From positions 283,964 through 347,963 of the forward strand of contig CAUYUJ010012125.1 in assembly GCA_963575745.1 (NCBI GenBank): DNA of 64,000 bases. Direction: 5' to 3'. This DNA is from Prorocentrum cordatum. Lineage: Eukaryota > Sar > Dinophyceae > Prorocentrales > Prorocentraceae. Positions 18,897-28,887 of the stretch are shown one piece after another. How positions within the stretch are numbered: the stretch's first letter is position 1; each line of letters begins with the position of its first letter. A program made the translations under genes and the position numbers. The notes under the pieces are model-generated. The model was given only the letters and a program-made list of their open reading frames with translations, was not told the DNA's origin and searched no databases.

Positions 18897-19640
18897 TCAG
18901 CCTCGCCTAAAATTGTTCTCCCAGGCGACGGGTAACCTCGCAGGAGGGTTGGCACTGTCGGCGTTGTTTCCATTTTCCTCAGGCAATGCGCCGAACCAAG
19001 ATCTGCCAAACTCTACCGCGTCATCTACTGTAGCAAGTGTAAGAACGAAGATGCCGGCTCTAGTCATGTTGTCGAACCATCTTTCCCAGCCGATTCGAGG
19101 AGTGACTAAGTCATCCTGTTCATCAGGCAAGTGAAATGCCTGTAAGGCTGGGCAGGATCTCGGGCGAGAGCATTGGTCAAACTCAGTTGCCCACAACCTC
19201 GGCCACCATTTATCAATGGGCTGGGTTTGTCTCCTTACGTTTTTGGCCGAATATTCAAGCCACGATATAAATCTCTTGACCAAAGGCCTCAAATATTGGA
19301 AGAAAGGAGCATGTCGCGCCGGAGGCTGAGCCTCGACGTGTTCTGGGGTCCAAGCTGGAAAGTTTCCAGGCTGGCTGCTGCCAAATATCGTGCCAGCGGC
19401 CGCCATTGTAGCAAATTGCCCGGAGGCCCATTTTCGCTCCTGCTGATTGTTGTTGTTGACGTTTCTCGTAACATTGGCAGAGGCTCTCCCTTGTCTCTTC
19501 ATCCGCGCTTCCATATATTCGTGGGGATTCCATGATAGAGTTGCTTCCTGGTCCACTGTTATGTAGATACCGTGTGCCTCAAGGGGCTGCGGGATAATTA
19601 TGCGCTTCCATGTCTGGGCCATGTAATCGTGCGTGACCAT
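18897..19640 (-). CDS. Unrecognised accessory protein (about 247 aa)
   Basis: One uninterrupted minus frame. Residues near the start read YMAQTWKRIIIPQPLEAHGI and YITVDQEATLSWNPHEYMEA, then a basic Asn/Gln-rich stretch (NVNNNNQQERK). Then come PFFQYLRPLVKRFISWLEYS, IDKWWPRLWATEFDQ, LVTPRIGWERWFDNMTRAGI and FVLTLATVDDAVEFGRSWFG. It is Trp-rich, with no signal peptide or clear membrane segment. It lies downstream of the KptA-like region in the same element. Function unknown. Confidence 0.5.
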   Translation of the reverse strand: MVTHDYMAQTWKRIIIPQPLEAHGIYITVDQEATLSWNPHEYMEARMKRQGRASANVTRNVNNNNQQERKWASGQFATMAAAGTIFGSSQPGNFPAWTPEHVEAQPPARHAPFFQYLRPLVKRFISWLEYSAKNVRRQTQPIDKWWPRLWATEFDQCSRPRSCPALQAFHLPDEQDDLVTPRIGWERWFDNMTRAGIFVLTLATVDDAVEFGRSWFGALPEENGNNADSANPPARLPVAWENNFRRG

Positions 19641-19655
19641 GTATTTATATTTGAC

Positions 19656-20117
19656 TTAACAATTGCAGACAGGACAATTGGCAAAACCTGTCCGCACCCA
19701 GTGGTAACGGAAACAACGGAATCCCCCATCATCCTCCCACGGGACAGATATAATTCGATCTTGGATCGCGGTCTCCAATATTGGCCTCTGATTCCAATCA
19801 ATGATTATTCTCTCGTCTGTATTAACCCAGGCAATAACCGAATCGCTGTCGAAGGTGACCTCGTACGAAGACAAATCGCGGTCGAAGAGCACCGTCCAGC
19901 GCATCTGATCTGCCTGTCTCACAAGGGAGATGGCTTTGTCGATGTCTGTGAATTTCGGCACCCCCCGGGACACCAAGGTCCCGTCTGGGCAAACTCTGTA
20001 TGAGATGCGGGTGAGCACTCCGCCAGTAAAAACAACAATAATATCCCATTGCTCGCGTTGCCATAGGTGGTGCGTGCATGGATGGGAGACGAGTTCTTGG
20101 GATGAATGGCTGTCCAC
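19656..20117 (-). CDS. Unrecognised accessory segment following the KptA-like domain
   Basis: The minus frame reads SHPCTHHLWQREQWDIIVVF, TGGVLTRISYRVCPDGTLVS, RGVPKFTDIDKAISLVRQAD and QMRWTVLFDRDLSSYEVTFD. It ends in Cys-rich FANCPVCNC. The beta-rich DIIVV...LTRISYRV pattern and the position after the QGHS motif allow it to be the C-terminal part of the KptA-like domain with a frameshift between. That is inference; otherwise unknown. Confidence 0.35.
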   Translation of the reverse strand: MDSHSSQELVSHPCTHHLWQREQWDIIVVFTGGVLTRISYRVCPDGTLVSRGVPKFTDIDKAISLVRQADQMRWTVLFDRDLSSYEVTFDSDSVIAWVNTDERIIIDWNQRPILETAIQDRIISVPWEDDGGFRCFRYHWVRTGFANCPVCNC

Positions 20118-21306
20118 ATCTCCGTTGGCTTAGCCACGGAGGAAAATCCAAGGGATTAAGCATAATTGGGCTATTGTGTGCCGGAAGCAAACGCAACAAC
20201 TCGCAATCTGCGGCATAACAAAGCCCAGAGTCGCTCTTCGGGAAGCGAACATGTCCACTCGTAGATTCCAAAAATGTCTGTAAGTCTGCAATATGGAGAA
20301 GAGATCCGTGACTTCTGACTTGGCCAGGATCGCACGGGACATACATTCTTTCGATTGAAGCAGCGAACGTCGAATGTCCCTGGCACGCCCTATAGAAAAT
20401 GGGCATCGGCATCTCTCTTCCGTTCTCCTCTTGCAATGAGCCTCTCTTATGTTGTTCCCACATGATGTTGATTTGTGTTCCAACAATCTTGGGACTATCA
20501 CTGGGGGAAAATCATAGAACTTCGACCGCCCCTGGCGGCAACGCAGCTAAGCTGTGCGCGGCCAAGGCGTACGATTGGGAAGTTAAACCATCATCATGTA
20601 GTTTCTGCACCAGGTCTCCAAAGTAGACCCAGCCCACCGACGATCTAGCATAGTCGGAGCAATGCCTCGCGATGTATACAGCACATTGGCCTATCCTTTT
20701 GGCCGGATCATCCGATCGGAAGCTTAGGCCACTCCAGGTGTCCGACTTGCCTAAGCCAGCCGGGTTCCCATCATCATCTTCTCCAACTATAAGTGGCTGC
20801 AGGCGCGCATGGGCCCCAGGAGTAAGCCCGTCTGGAACGTCATCGGAATGAAACTCGGCTCTAATGTAATCCTTCGCTCGTGCGAAAGATCCGTCGTCCT
20901 GCGCGAGGCCCGCCAATATTGCAAATATTGGATCTTCCACAAACTCTGCCATGTACCGAAGCGTAATTCCTGTTCGACGGCGGATAGCTTCGACGTGCGG
21001 CGGTACAGGGCCTGTAATATGGGCGCCCTGGAGCATCTGCTTTAGAGGTTCAGGCGTAGCCTGAAGTATGTGTTGGCGTTCTTCTGTTGTCACATACAAT
21101 CGTTTGCCTTTAAATACAGCAGCATTCCCCACTGTGACGTCTCGATCCCCATCGGTGGGGTCCCTGTACCTTGGCTGGCCCTGTCTTTTATCTGGAGCAG
21201 GTGGAAGACTGGATCTGCGAAACATATTCGCAGACGACGGTCCAAACGGAAAAGTCTCGTCATCCATTGACTCAAGACACCGAGGGTCATTCTCGCATGG
21301 GAACAT
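19822..21306 (-). pseudogene. KptA/Tpt1-like RNA 2'-phosphotransferase domain
   Basis: The frame 21,306-20,512 contains IGQCAVYIARHCSDYARSSV, GWVYFGDLVQKLHDDGL. This matches the N-terminal lobe pattern of KptA/Tpt1 (LRH, then Gly-Trp-Val and a hydrophobic D-L-L). After an in-frame TGA the same frame continues (to 19,822) with PMPIFYRACQGHSTFAASIE, matching the RAxQGHS catalytic motif, and LLHIADLQTFLE, where the family has its next beta-helix unit. In known members these residues carry out NAD-dependent removal of an RNA 2'-phosphate. Why a retrotransposon would carry it is unknown. The stop and later frame problems mean no functional product. An alternative reading (another ART-superfamily enzyme) remains possible. 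Confidence 0.5.
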
Positions 21307-21935
21307 CGTACAAAAGTCCTCCGTTCCTGTGTCCGTCGCATGGACCTCCGGGTGGCCTGAGGCCCCCGGCGGGACTGAGCTGCGTGTTTGGGAACACGCG
21401 TTGCCCCCTCATCGGGAACGTGTAATGTCCCTTCGTCTGACGGCACTCGTGTTGGACTCGATGGTTCATCTTGTGCCTCAGGGCGTCTCTCTCGTTCCGC
21501 TCCGGTTGAGCCGGGCGGAGGAATCGGAGGGCCCTTCGTCGCAGCTGAGTCGGACGGAGGGGCAGGGGGAGCAGGCGCTCTGACCTTGCTCCCAGAACCA
21601 CCTGCCTCTTTACGTCTTGACCACGGAGGTCTCTCCGCTATCATCGAAGTGCGCACAAAATCAATGTCCCACTTCAAAATCTGTTCGACAATAGCATCAG
21701 CAAGTTCATTCCATGCAGCGGAATATGTGTTCAGCTCCTCAAGTTCGTCTTGTATGTTTGTCTCGTAAACACATTTTGCTGTCTTAATATATGATGCAGC
21801 AACAACTCTGAACCTTTTCATCGGAAGAGTTTCGGCTGGGGCGTCGCGTGCACTCGATCGCAGCCCTTTCAGGCGGTACAAGAATTCTTTTTCATTTCTC
21901 AACACCGATCTGGCTCTCGGGGGCTCAAAATGCAT
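21090..21935 (-). pseudogene. Unrecognised accessory segment upstream of the KptA-like region
   Basis: The minus frame reads KEFLYRLKGLRSSARD, PMKRFRVVAASYIKTAKCVY and QDELEELNTYSAAWNELADA. It continues IVEQILKWDIDFVRTSM, then a Pro/Ala/Ser-rich linker. After about 21,420 the reading changes to Arg-rich shadow, while the frame of the KptA-like region takes over, so a frameshift lies near 21.3-21.4 kb. The helical N-terminal part is unassigned. Confidence 0.4.
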
Positions 21936-23581
21936 ACATGAGACCTTTTAGTGTCATTAAGATGGCAGTAATGAGATGAATCCTGAGATGAATGGCCCTC
22001 GTCTGACTGAGCCGCGGGGCCTGCGTCGCGCACGTCCAATAGATCGTCATTTCCATCTCTTCCAGGAGCCCCAGCTTCAACTGAGGCAGCCTTCGCCTCG
22101 GTATTTCGGGCGTGCGCTGATCGGGACCGCTCACCTGTAGAACTGCCTTCGATACGAGGCTGATCGTCCCGGCGCCTGGCCCAACTGGGCGCCTGTTTGG
22201 AGGGTGCCCGTTTGGGGCGAAGCTCATTTCCCTGAGGGCTCCGAGCCACAGGCGGGGAGCCAGAAACGTTGGTCCCGGTGAATACGTTTAATTCGGGCGG
22301 AGGGTCACGAATGCTCGGCCTCCAAGGTCCGCTGCGAACTGCGTCTGCGCCACTCGACTTAGCCGGTGGCCGGGCAGTCATAGGTGCTGCGGGGTCTCCA
22401 TCAAATCGAAGCATCTTCGCTGGTGGTTGACCTAAATTCTCCGACCCGGGATCGAGCCTCGGTGGAGGGGCCTTCTCGGGAGAATCCCCTGTCGCAGGTG
22501 GAGCATGTTCCTGCCTAGTAATATTCGGCCGATGGTCCGGAGGATTCGTCGGAGCATGAATCGCCGGCGGGGCCTTCTTGGCGGGAGTTTCTTTCGGCCC
22601 ACCAGGCGGGGGAGGAACAGGGGGCCGACTGGCAGCCCTAGGGGGCGGCGCTTTGTAGGTCCTCTCTGGCTTCGCAGATGCCTTTCCTAGGTCAGGAAAA
22701 TCTTTTTTAACCAGTGAGAACGGAATGCCGGACGGCTTAGCCGCCGGCTCCTTCTCTTCCCCTTCAGCTGCCCTCTCTTTCTCCTGTCTATTATGCTCAA
22801 CCAACTGAACTGATCTCTCCGAGGCCTCGCCCCCATGCATTGCGTGGATCTTGGTCAGTCTGACTCCTTTTTCTTGGAGCCAAGGCCAGATATCATCGCA
22901 TTTTCCTTCGTCCGTTTCGCCTTGTCCCTTTACATAGGGGCTCTCTCCCTTTTGCCATTCGAAAGAAGTCAAGCCCGGGACCCAGGCCTTTTGGGCATCC
23001 CGGACTATGTTCGCGGCCTCAGTCCGATCATGATCTCGATACCTTTCGAACTCAAAGTCTACTTCCAGATTCCATTCTTTATCTCTGGCAATATGCAGCA
23101 CATGTGTCCACGCATCCGTAACCCACAGTGCTGCTGCAGTCCAATGATAGAGTCTCAACTCGTATAAAACATCAGTCTCTGGATCACTCACGTACTGGAC
23201 CGGCGATCCTTTAATGGACTTTGTCGTCGTGGCATAGTAGACAATCTCGGCCGTGACCCAAATGCCATCTCCAAAAATCTCCTCCGCAATGGAGTAAGTG
23301 GTGTGACTGTTGGGATTGTCAGAACACGGAAATGAGTACACCCCAACCACATGTGTTTGCACGCTTCCACCGTATTTGGGATTTGAGGGAAGCAATTGAT
23401 GGCCCTCCAAAATAGCATGAAGGGTGGTCACTGACGTACCATGTGACTGCTTTGTCCAGCTGGTGGATGAGTCTGAGACTTCCGCAAGCTTCTCTTTTGT
23501 CACGAAGAAAGGCAACGCTAATTCGACGCAGTGGGCTTTGCCAACTCTAGTCTGTGGGATGTCGCCCTCAACTGGGCCCAA
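21899..23581 (-). CDS. ADP-ribosyltransferase-fold-like protein with a Pro-rich tail (560 aa)
   Basis: The longest clean accessory ORF. Residues 1-60 include GDIPQTRVGKAHCVELALPF. Then SHGTSVTTLHAILEGHQLLP and VVGVYSFP are followed by FGDGIWVTAEIVYYATTTKS. The His-Gly-Thr, the spaced I-x-x-G and the following Val-Tyr resemble the His and Tyr blocks of the ART/PARP/Tpt1 superfamily. I see this as a suggestive pattern, not an identification. Residues about 200-260 are acidic/aromatic (EVDFEFERYRDHDRTEA). From about 290 on the protein is Pro-rich and probably disordered. It lies between two unassigned ORFs of the same element and may have been one polyprotein with them. Confidence 0.4.
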   Translation of the reverse strand: MGPVEGDIPQTRVGKAHCVELALPFFVTKEKLAEVSDSSTSWTKQSHGTSVTTLHAILEGHQLLPSNPKYGGSVQTHVVGVYSFPCSDNPNSHTTYSIAEEIFGDGIWVTAEIVYYATTTKSIKGSPVQYVSDPETDVLYELRLYHWTAAALWVTDAWTHVLHIARDKEWNLEVDFEFERYRDHDRTEAANIVRDAQKAWVPGLTSFEWQKGESPYVKGQGETDEGKCDDIWPWLQEKGVRLTKIHAMHGGEASERSVQLVEHNRQEKERAAEGEEKEPAAKPSGIPFSLVKKDFPDLGKASAKPERTYKAPPPRAASRPPVPPPPGGPKETPAKKAPPAIHAPTNPPDHRPNITRQEHAPPATGDSPEKAPPPRLDPGSENLGQPPAKMLRFDGDPAAPMTARPPAKSSGADAVRSGPWRPSIRDPPPELNVFTGTNVSGSPPVARSPQGNELRPKRAPSKQAPSWARRRDDQPRIEGSSTGERSRSAHARNTEAKAASVEAGAPGRDGNDDLLDVRDAGPAAQSDEGHSSQDSSHYCHLNDTKRSHVCILSPREPDRC

Positions 23582-24558
23582 TTCAAGCGGTCAGCCACCG
23601 TGGCGTTCCGCTTCGATACCGACCTATCTGATTTGATCCTGAAGAAACGAGCCCAGTTCGGCACTAGATAGTTCCGTGTCATCGGCGGAACTCTCGTCGT
23701 TTCCTGAAGCATCTGCTAGGCAAGCCACGCTTGGCTGTTAGCATATTTTAGAATCGTTCTCCGTTGCCAGCTTTGGGGAGGCTCTCTTCCCTCGGCGATC
23801 TCAGCAGCTCGCCCCTCTTCGCCTGGGTATGCGTTAAACGGCATCATACCCCGGTGAAGTTTGCCGCTGGCAACTGTAAATGGGCAAGGGGAATTATAAC
23901 GAGTAATCTCTCCTGTCTTTGCATCTTTTACAAGCAGATTCTTTATCTGCTGATGCACCTGATGGATCGGCCCAAAATATTCGTCCTCTCCAGGGCATCC
24001 ATCTTTCGGCCTCCTCGGAAGCTTGTAGTTCTTACTGGGCGTAGACAACTTACCCTGAAGGCATTTCTCACGGATGGTTCTTTCAGCTGTTTCCCCAGGT
24101 GTCTCGATGTCCTTGATATTGGTTGGAGGAGCCAACGGAGGGGCGCGCGGTGATTTAGCCGTCATCGCGCTAGAACCAGAGCCCGTTTCGGCTGAGCCGA
24201 CGGGTTTGGTCTTGTCGGTCGCAGTAACAGCGCCGGGTTGACCGGCCACCACTTCAGTAAATACAGGGACCGCTATGCCACCACGCGTTGCACTACTTGA
24301 CGCAACAGCTAAGCCGCTCGGCATCGCCGTCGGTGCTGCTTTGTTAAATTCTTTGAGTGCGGCACGCATTGGCTCGTCGATTTGCACCCCCTCGGTCGCT
24401 GGTCTCTGGCCCCCCCCTCGGTGGCATCCCAGGACAGAAGATTTCTCCGCGGGGCAAAAAGTAAGCATCATCCGTCCACGGGAAGAAATCACTATAAGCA
24501 GCCCCCTTTTCAAGGAAGCTTTTAAATTCATTTGAATAGAACGAGTGTATAGCACCAC
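23518..24558 (-). CDS. Unrecognised accessory ORF
   Basis: The minus frame (24,558-23,716) starts in sequence shared with the previous ORF, then reads QIDEPMRAALKEFNKAAPTA, a Ser/Thr/Pro-rich linker, and PGETAERTIREKCLQGKLST. It ends PKDGCPGEDEYFGPIHQVHQ, QIKNLLVKDAKTGEITRYN and PQSWQRRTILKYANSQAWLA. A short frame after it (23,712-23,518) reads LVPNWARFFRIKSDRS. Contains two CGGCT(N)AGCCG-like palindromes at 24,189 and about 24,304. Function unknown. Confidence 0.4.
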
Positions 24559-26016
24559 CTCCAGTTCCGTTTGAAACGGCTGGGAACTCTTTGTCGGTCA
24601 GTGGTTCCTTGAAGGGGAGCGCGCCAAGTATCGACCTGGGAATGTTACCTTCTGCGGGGGACCAGTCCTGCCAGTACATGACAAGGTCTCGGACATGCGC
24701 CTCCTGTTTGGCGTGCCAGTCCTCCCTCACGGGGCATTTTATGCGGCCATCCCCGACGGCTGAGCCGCCGGCAGGCTGACGGAAGAATAGCACAGCCAGT
24801 TTGGCTGTTTTAATCATGTAATCGGTACATAATTGGGCGGCAATGACCTTTCGGAACTTGCCCCCACCATACACTTTATAGTCCTGATGGGTAGCACTGC
24901 AATGGAAAACATCCCCTGGGCGGTGCCTAAGCTGGCGGTGGAGGCTGACACCGTCAAGGACCATTATTCTGGGGAACAGTCCTATTGTTTTATAAATCCG
25001 ACGGTTCATTCTGGCCCGGACCATAGTGGCAACATCGCCCCACATCGGACCGACGCCCCTATCACCTTCTTGCCAGCACTCCGAGTCCCCGCCGATATAC
25101 ATTATGTCTATAGTCCCCTGTTGGGACCGTTTCATCATATCATCGATCAAATCCACGGCGTCCTTTATCATCTGTCTGAGGCCCCCTGCGAAAGCGAACG
25201 GGTTCTCATATCTTTTGCGTCCGCTGCCGACTCCGTTTAATTTGCCCGAATTATCGACTATGTCGTTGAAATTCCAGAAAGCGAAGCAAATTGGAGTGCG
25301 TGCCCCTTCTACATAGGACCATTGCTCACCCACCGAAAGCTCGCAGCGGCGGCGGCAATACCTTTGACTTGTGCTCCACTCATAGCTCCCTGTGCGCTTC
25401 CGGATACTGATTGTCGCAGGTTGAACTCAGGCATAAGGCTCGACTTAGGCGCCCCTGATGCGTCCTTGAATGCAATCGTAGAATCAGAAACAATATGGAC
25501 AGAACATGACCAACTATGGTGTGATCCATTCCGCATCTGGGTCAGCGTTCGGAAGAAATCCGTCACAAGTTTCCCCGTGGACGACATAGCGGCAAGATCT
25601 TCTCCCGTGAACGGAATCCACGAATGGCCATTGACCTCGGCGATCTTTGTCATCGCCTGACACTTCTTGACAAAATCCAAGCTAGTCGACCAAAAATTCA
25701 TCTTCGGGTCCGTGACCTCCGCATAGAGTTCCAGGATTTCCTCCACCTTCTCTCGCCGTCCATTCCGGAGGGGGTTTCGGATCACGCCCAAACCTCCCTT
25801 GCATCCGAAGATGCTCGAGGACGTTCCTGGGGCCGCGTCCGAGGTAAGGTCGGTCTTCGGGCTCGGGTTCTGTCGCTGCGGGCCCCGAGTCCGGCGGCCC
25901 GCCTCCCCCTCCCCCCCCTGGGGGAGGGCCATCTCCTGAGGGGAACCCGCCGGACGGCGGCTGCCCCCCATCCCCGCCGGCTGAGCCGCGGGACGGTGCA
26001 CCGCCGCTACCCCCAC
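24344..26016 (-). pseudogene. SGNH/GDSL-hydrolase-like domain split by a frameshift
   Basis: The upstream frame (to 25,309) reads EKVEEILELYAEVTDPKMNF, then SWSCSVHIVSDSTIAFKDAS. SDST is in the position of SGNH block I. The next frame (25,333-24,344) reads TPICFAFWNFNDIVDNSGKL (FND as block III), DIMYIGGDSECW, and RPGDVFHCSATHQDYKVYGG with Asp-x-x-His as block V. The order Ser, Asn-Asp, Asp-x-x-His fits the family, which are esterases or lipases. Esterase-type domains are known in ORF1 of some LINEs, but I know of no standard Copia element with one. The frames switch near 25,320, so the copy is broken. Assignment rests on motifs only. Confidence 0.4.
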
Positions 26017-26659
26017 TGGCTAGGCCAGGAGGGTTTTCGATGTAGGGAGGCTGGCCGGCAGGCGGTTCGCCGGCCGCCTGCCCCCCGGTCCCTGGGTCAT
26101 CCAATGATGGCTGAGTTTGGCCCGCGACTGCTGTTTGGCTATCCTCGGCGATCGGGTCGTCGGGCGCCTCTGCTGCAGACCTTGGCTTCTTTTGCGGTGA
26201 GTCCTCATCAGCATCTGGGCCGAGTCCGTCTCCAGCAAGCCATCCCTCAAAATTATGTGGCCTCTTCCAGGGACGTTGTCTTTTCCTCCAGTGCACGGCC
26301 TGCTTGGGTGCGTCCTCGAAGTACGCCGCCTTTGCGGCGGCGGCAAGGGCTTCCTCGACCACGTGCACCGGTACACTGTATTTTCCTTTGACCACTGGAA
26401 GAGCGAACATTGTTCCCCATTCTTCCCCAATGGCTGAGCCATGGGGGGGCTTTCGTGGGGAAGGCCCACAAATGTCAATCCAGACCTGCGGGAAGCCCTC
26501 TCTCCAGTGATCCCCCACTGGCACGCTCACATAGTTTCCCCAAGGGGTCTCGTACCGAACGGCTGGGCCGACGGTGGGACCAAATACTTCTCCCGGCTCG
26601 AGCGGTCGCACTATGCCACGATATCCCCCCGGGGGGTTCGCGCACACCCTACTGATCAA
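25682..26659 (-). CDS. Gly/Pro-rich linker protein after the methyltransferase-like ORF
   Basis: The minus frame reads PPGGYRGIVRPLEPGEVFG, AVRYETPWGNYVSVPVGDHW, REGFPQVWIDICGPSP and GTMFALPVVKGKYSVPVHVV, EEALAAAAKAAYFEDAPKQ. Then a long Gly/Pro/Ser-rich disordered tail follows. Palindromic micro-repeats at 25,978, 26,017, 26,430 and 26,560 encode short G-S-A or G-P-A insertions here. The first half looks folded and beta-rich. The family was not recognised. Confidence 0.4.
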   Translation of the reverse strand: MISRVCANPPGGYRGIVRPLEPGEVFGPTVGPAVRYETPWGNYVSVPVGDHWREGFPQVWIDICGPSPRKPPHGSAIGEEWGTMFALPVVKGKYSVPVHVVEEALAAAAKAAYFEDAPKQAVHWRKRQRPWKRPHNFEGWLAGDGLGPDADEDSPQKKPRSAAEAPDDPIAEDSQTAVAGQTQPSLDDPGTGGQAAGEPPAGQPPYIENPPGLASGGSGGAPSRGSAGGDGGQPPSGGFPSGDGPPPGGGGGGGPPDSGPAATEPEPEDRPYLGRGPRNVLEHLRMQGRFGRDPKPPPEWTAREGGGNPGTLCGGHGPEDEFLVD

Positions 26660-26677
26660 CTTCGTCTTCTCGTCAGG

Positions 26678-28834
26678 TTACGTCTGAAAGAACGCCCCCA
26701 CGGGGATTTTGTCGACGTCAGGAGGGGCACAATCGAAACGGCAGGTGGCCTTCCGCTCAAACATAGTCCAATGTACGGTCCATGGGTCTTGGGAGACCTG
26801 GGAGTATAAACGCTGGAATATCGTCTGAGACGTTGATTCCAGGTCCGCCCTCCATGCAGTTACGACGGCGTCACTTCTCGCATAGAGTATATCGTTCCTC
26901 CACATCGTGTAGCGCCAACCCCAGCCTTTTGACGGCGCAAACTTAATAGTCCCGTCTTTGGGTCCCGGGCGGGACCATTCCCTTAGTTTGTCAGGGAGGC
27001 ACTTGAAGACCGCTTCGTTGCTCCATGAGTCGACGTCTTCAACGTTGGGGTCAGCCGCTTTCTTTGAGCGAGTGTTGTCCTGGGGGTCAGTCTCAGCTGC
27101 CCTTTTCTTAACATGTGTCCCCTGATGGATGGTCTCGACATCAGTTTCAATTTCCGTATCAATCTCGGACACAATGTCATTTGGGCTAAAGTGGTCGTTT
27201 CTTGTCCCATCCGGCTGAGCCGGTGGGCAAGCCTTCCCGCTCGGCTGAGCCGGCGTCGAGGCTTTTCGAATTGTGGCGAGGAGAGCACTGTTATAATCCT
27301 CTTCCTCCCTGCTCTCGTCTACAACAACGTCGGAATCAAACTCATCCACGATGTCATCAGACTGAATTGAGATCACGTCTTCACCCGGTGGCACAACAGC
27401 CTTCTTCCTCAGCGGTCGGCACATGGGCGCAGTCGTCGATCTCTCCGGCACGCGGAAACCGCGGCAAGCGAGATTCGAGCAGTCACCGCAAGGCAACCGC
27501 TCGCCTCTACGGGGGGCCGGTCGCGGGGCAGCCCGCGCAGGCTGTCGAGCCGAAACGGCGGCGGCGCATATAGGATTGGGGGAAGAAGTAGGACGACGAC
27601 GAGACGGCACAACTCTCTCTGCGGCAGTGGCGACGGCAAAATGAACCTGCTTGGCAAAATCATCAGTGTAATCTTCAGCGCTCTTACACTCTCGTCTTCT
27701 AGCCTCAACATGTTCGTGTGCGCCATCACACCTACGCTCTAACCCATCCGCAACAATGGAAGAGATGGTGGCTATCGTCCAGGGCTTTTTCATGAAATGA
27801 CCCTTGCTATCCTTCAATCCGCATGCGCACCGGCGCAACGCCGTCTTGGCAAATCCCAACTCTCGAAGAAAACTCTTTACCTGAGGGTCTCTCCAATAAT
27901 TGCACTGGGTAGGCCATTCAATACATACAACGCCCGCCGCTTTGTGCACAGCACAGGCAATCTGACGGAAATTCCAAAACAAATATCGGAAGTCGGTTCT
28001 AATGCCCCGAAGCCCACGCATAGCCCTATGATTTCCAGTGCGGAAATAATGCGCCTCGTTGCCATATTGCCAGGGGGAGCCTCCTGTACATGGCATGGAG
28101 CCCCATAACGTGATATGTTTTCCCTTGAACGTAGCTATATCGTTCAGCGCTATTTTGAGTCCCTCATCCGTCCTCATGTATTCCTTCTCGGTGTGTCTAA
28201 TCACTTTACATGAATTGTCAACGAAATTCTTAGGGTCTCCTATTCTACTTTAGGGGGCACAACAGTATTCCAACAAAAGTCTTTCCCCGGTCCACTGCGT
28301 GGCCGGGGCGCAATCTTCTCGGACTCTAAATTCTGCGTATCCCGTCCATCTGCTAAGGCAATAATCACCGTCGCTAGAATCGCCATCTGAGTCGTATTCA
28401 ATTTGGTGATGATACCTGCTTTCTTCATCACGCCAATTATCGATGCGATCTATCGTCAAACCTTGTTGGGGATTGACGGCATAGGTGCGACGTTTATCAT
28501 CCAATTTATCGAGCTCGACGGGACAATCCCCGATTGCCGGCATGAATGTGACAAGTCTCGGAACATAGTGGTATCGTTTCAAACTCTGTCCTTGTCTCGT
28601 CCATTCATCCCTTTCGTCAGAGAAGTTGGCAGCCACCGCAGAGTGCGGATTCTGAAGCGGGCGATTTTCGTTAGAAACATCCTCCATATCGTCAGGCCTC
28701 ATGGAAGGCCCTGGCTCGCTTTCACTATCCGATACTCCAAACATGGCTTTCATTTCACGATCAGAGCTTCTTTTGGTTGTGTTCTCGATCGCTCTCGTTT
28801 TCTCGGAGCTTCTGCTGTAACCTTCTTTGCCCAT
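26678..28834 (-). pseudogene. Methyltransferase-like protein downstream of RNase H
   Basis: The first frame (28,834-28,250) ends in GERLLLEYCCAP and the second (28,204 on, open from about 28,245) begins GDPKNFVDNSCKVIRHTEKE. A single-base shift at about 28,251 joins them into a SAM-binding motif-I-like YCCAPxSRIG. Next come ITLWGSMPCTGGSPWQYGN, with Pro-Cys in the position of the catalytic motif of C5-methyltransferases, and AAGVVCIEWPTQCNYWRD, in the place of the Glu-Asn motif VI. MKKPWTIATIS and a long acidic/basic linker follow, then a C-terminal segment (WGWRYTMWRNDILYARSDAV). Cytosine methyltransferases carried by dinoflagellate retrotransposons have been published. Whether this family methylates DNA or another substrate cannot be told from here. 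Confidence 0.5.
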
Positions 28835-28887
28835 CCGAGGACTGATATTACCTGCAACATCAGCTGAGCTGATTGCGTTCGTTATCG

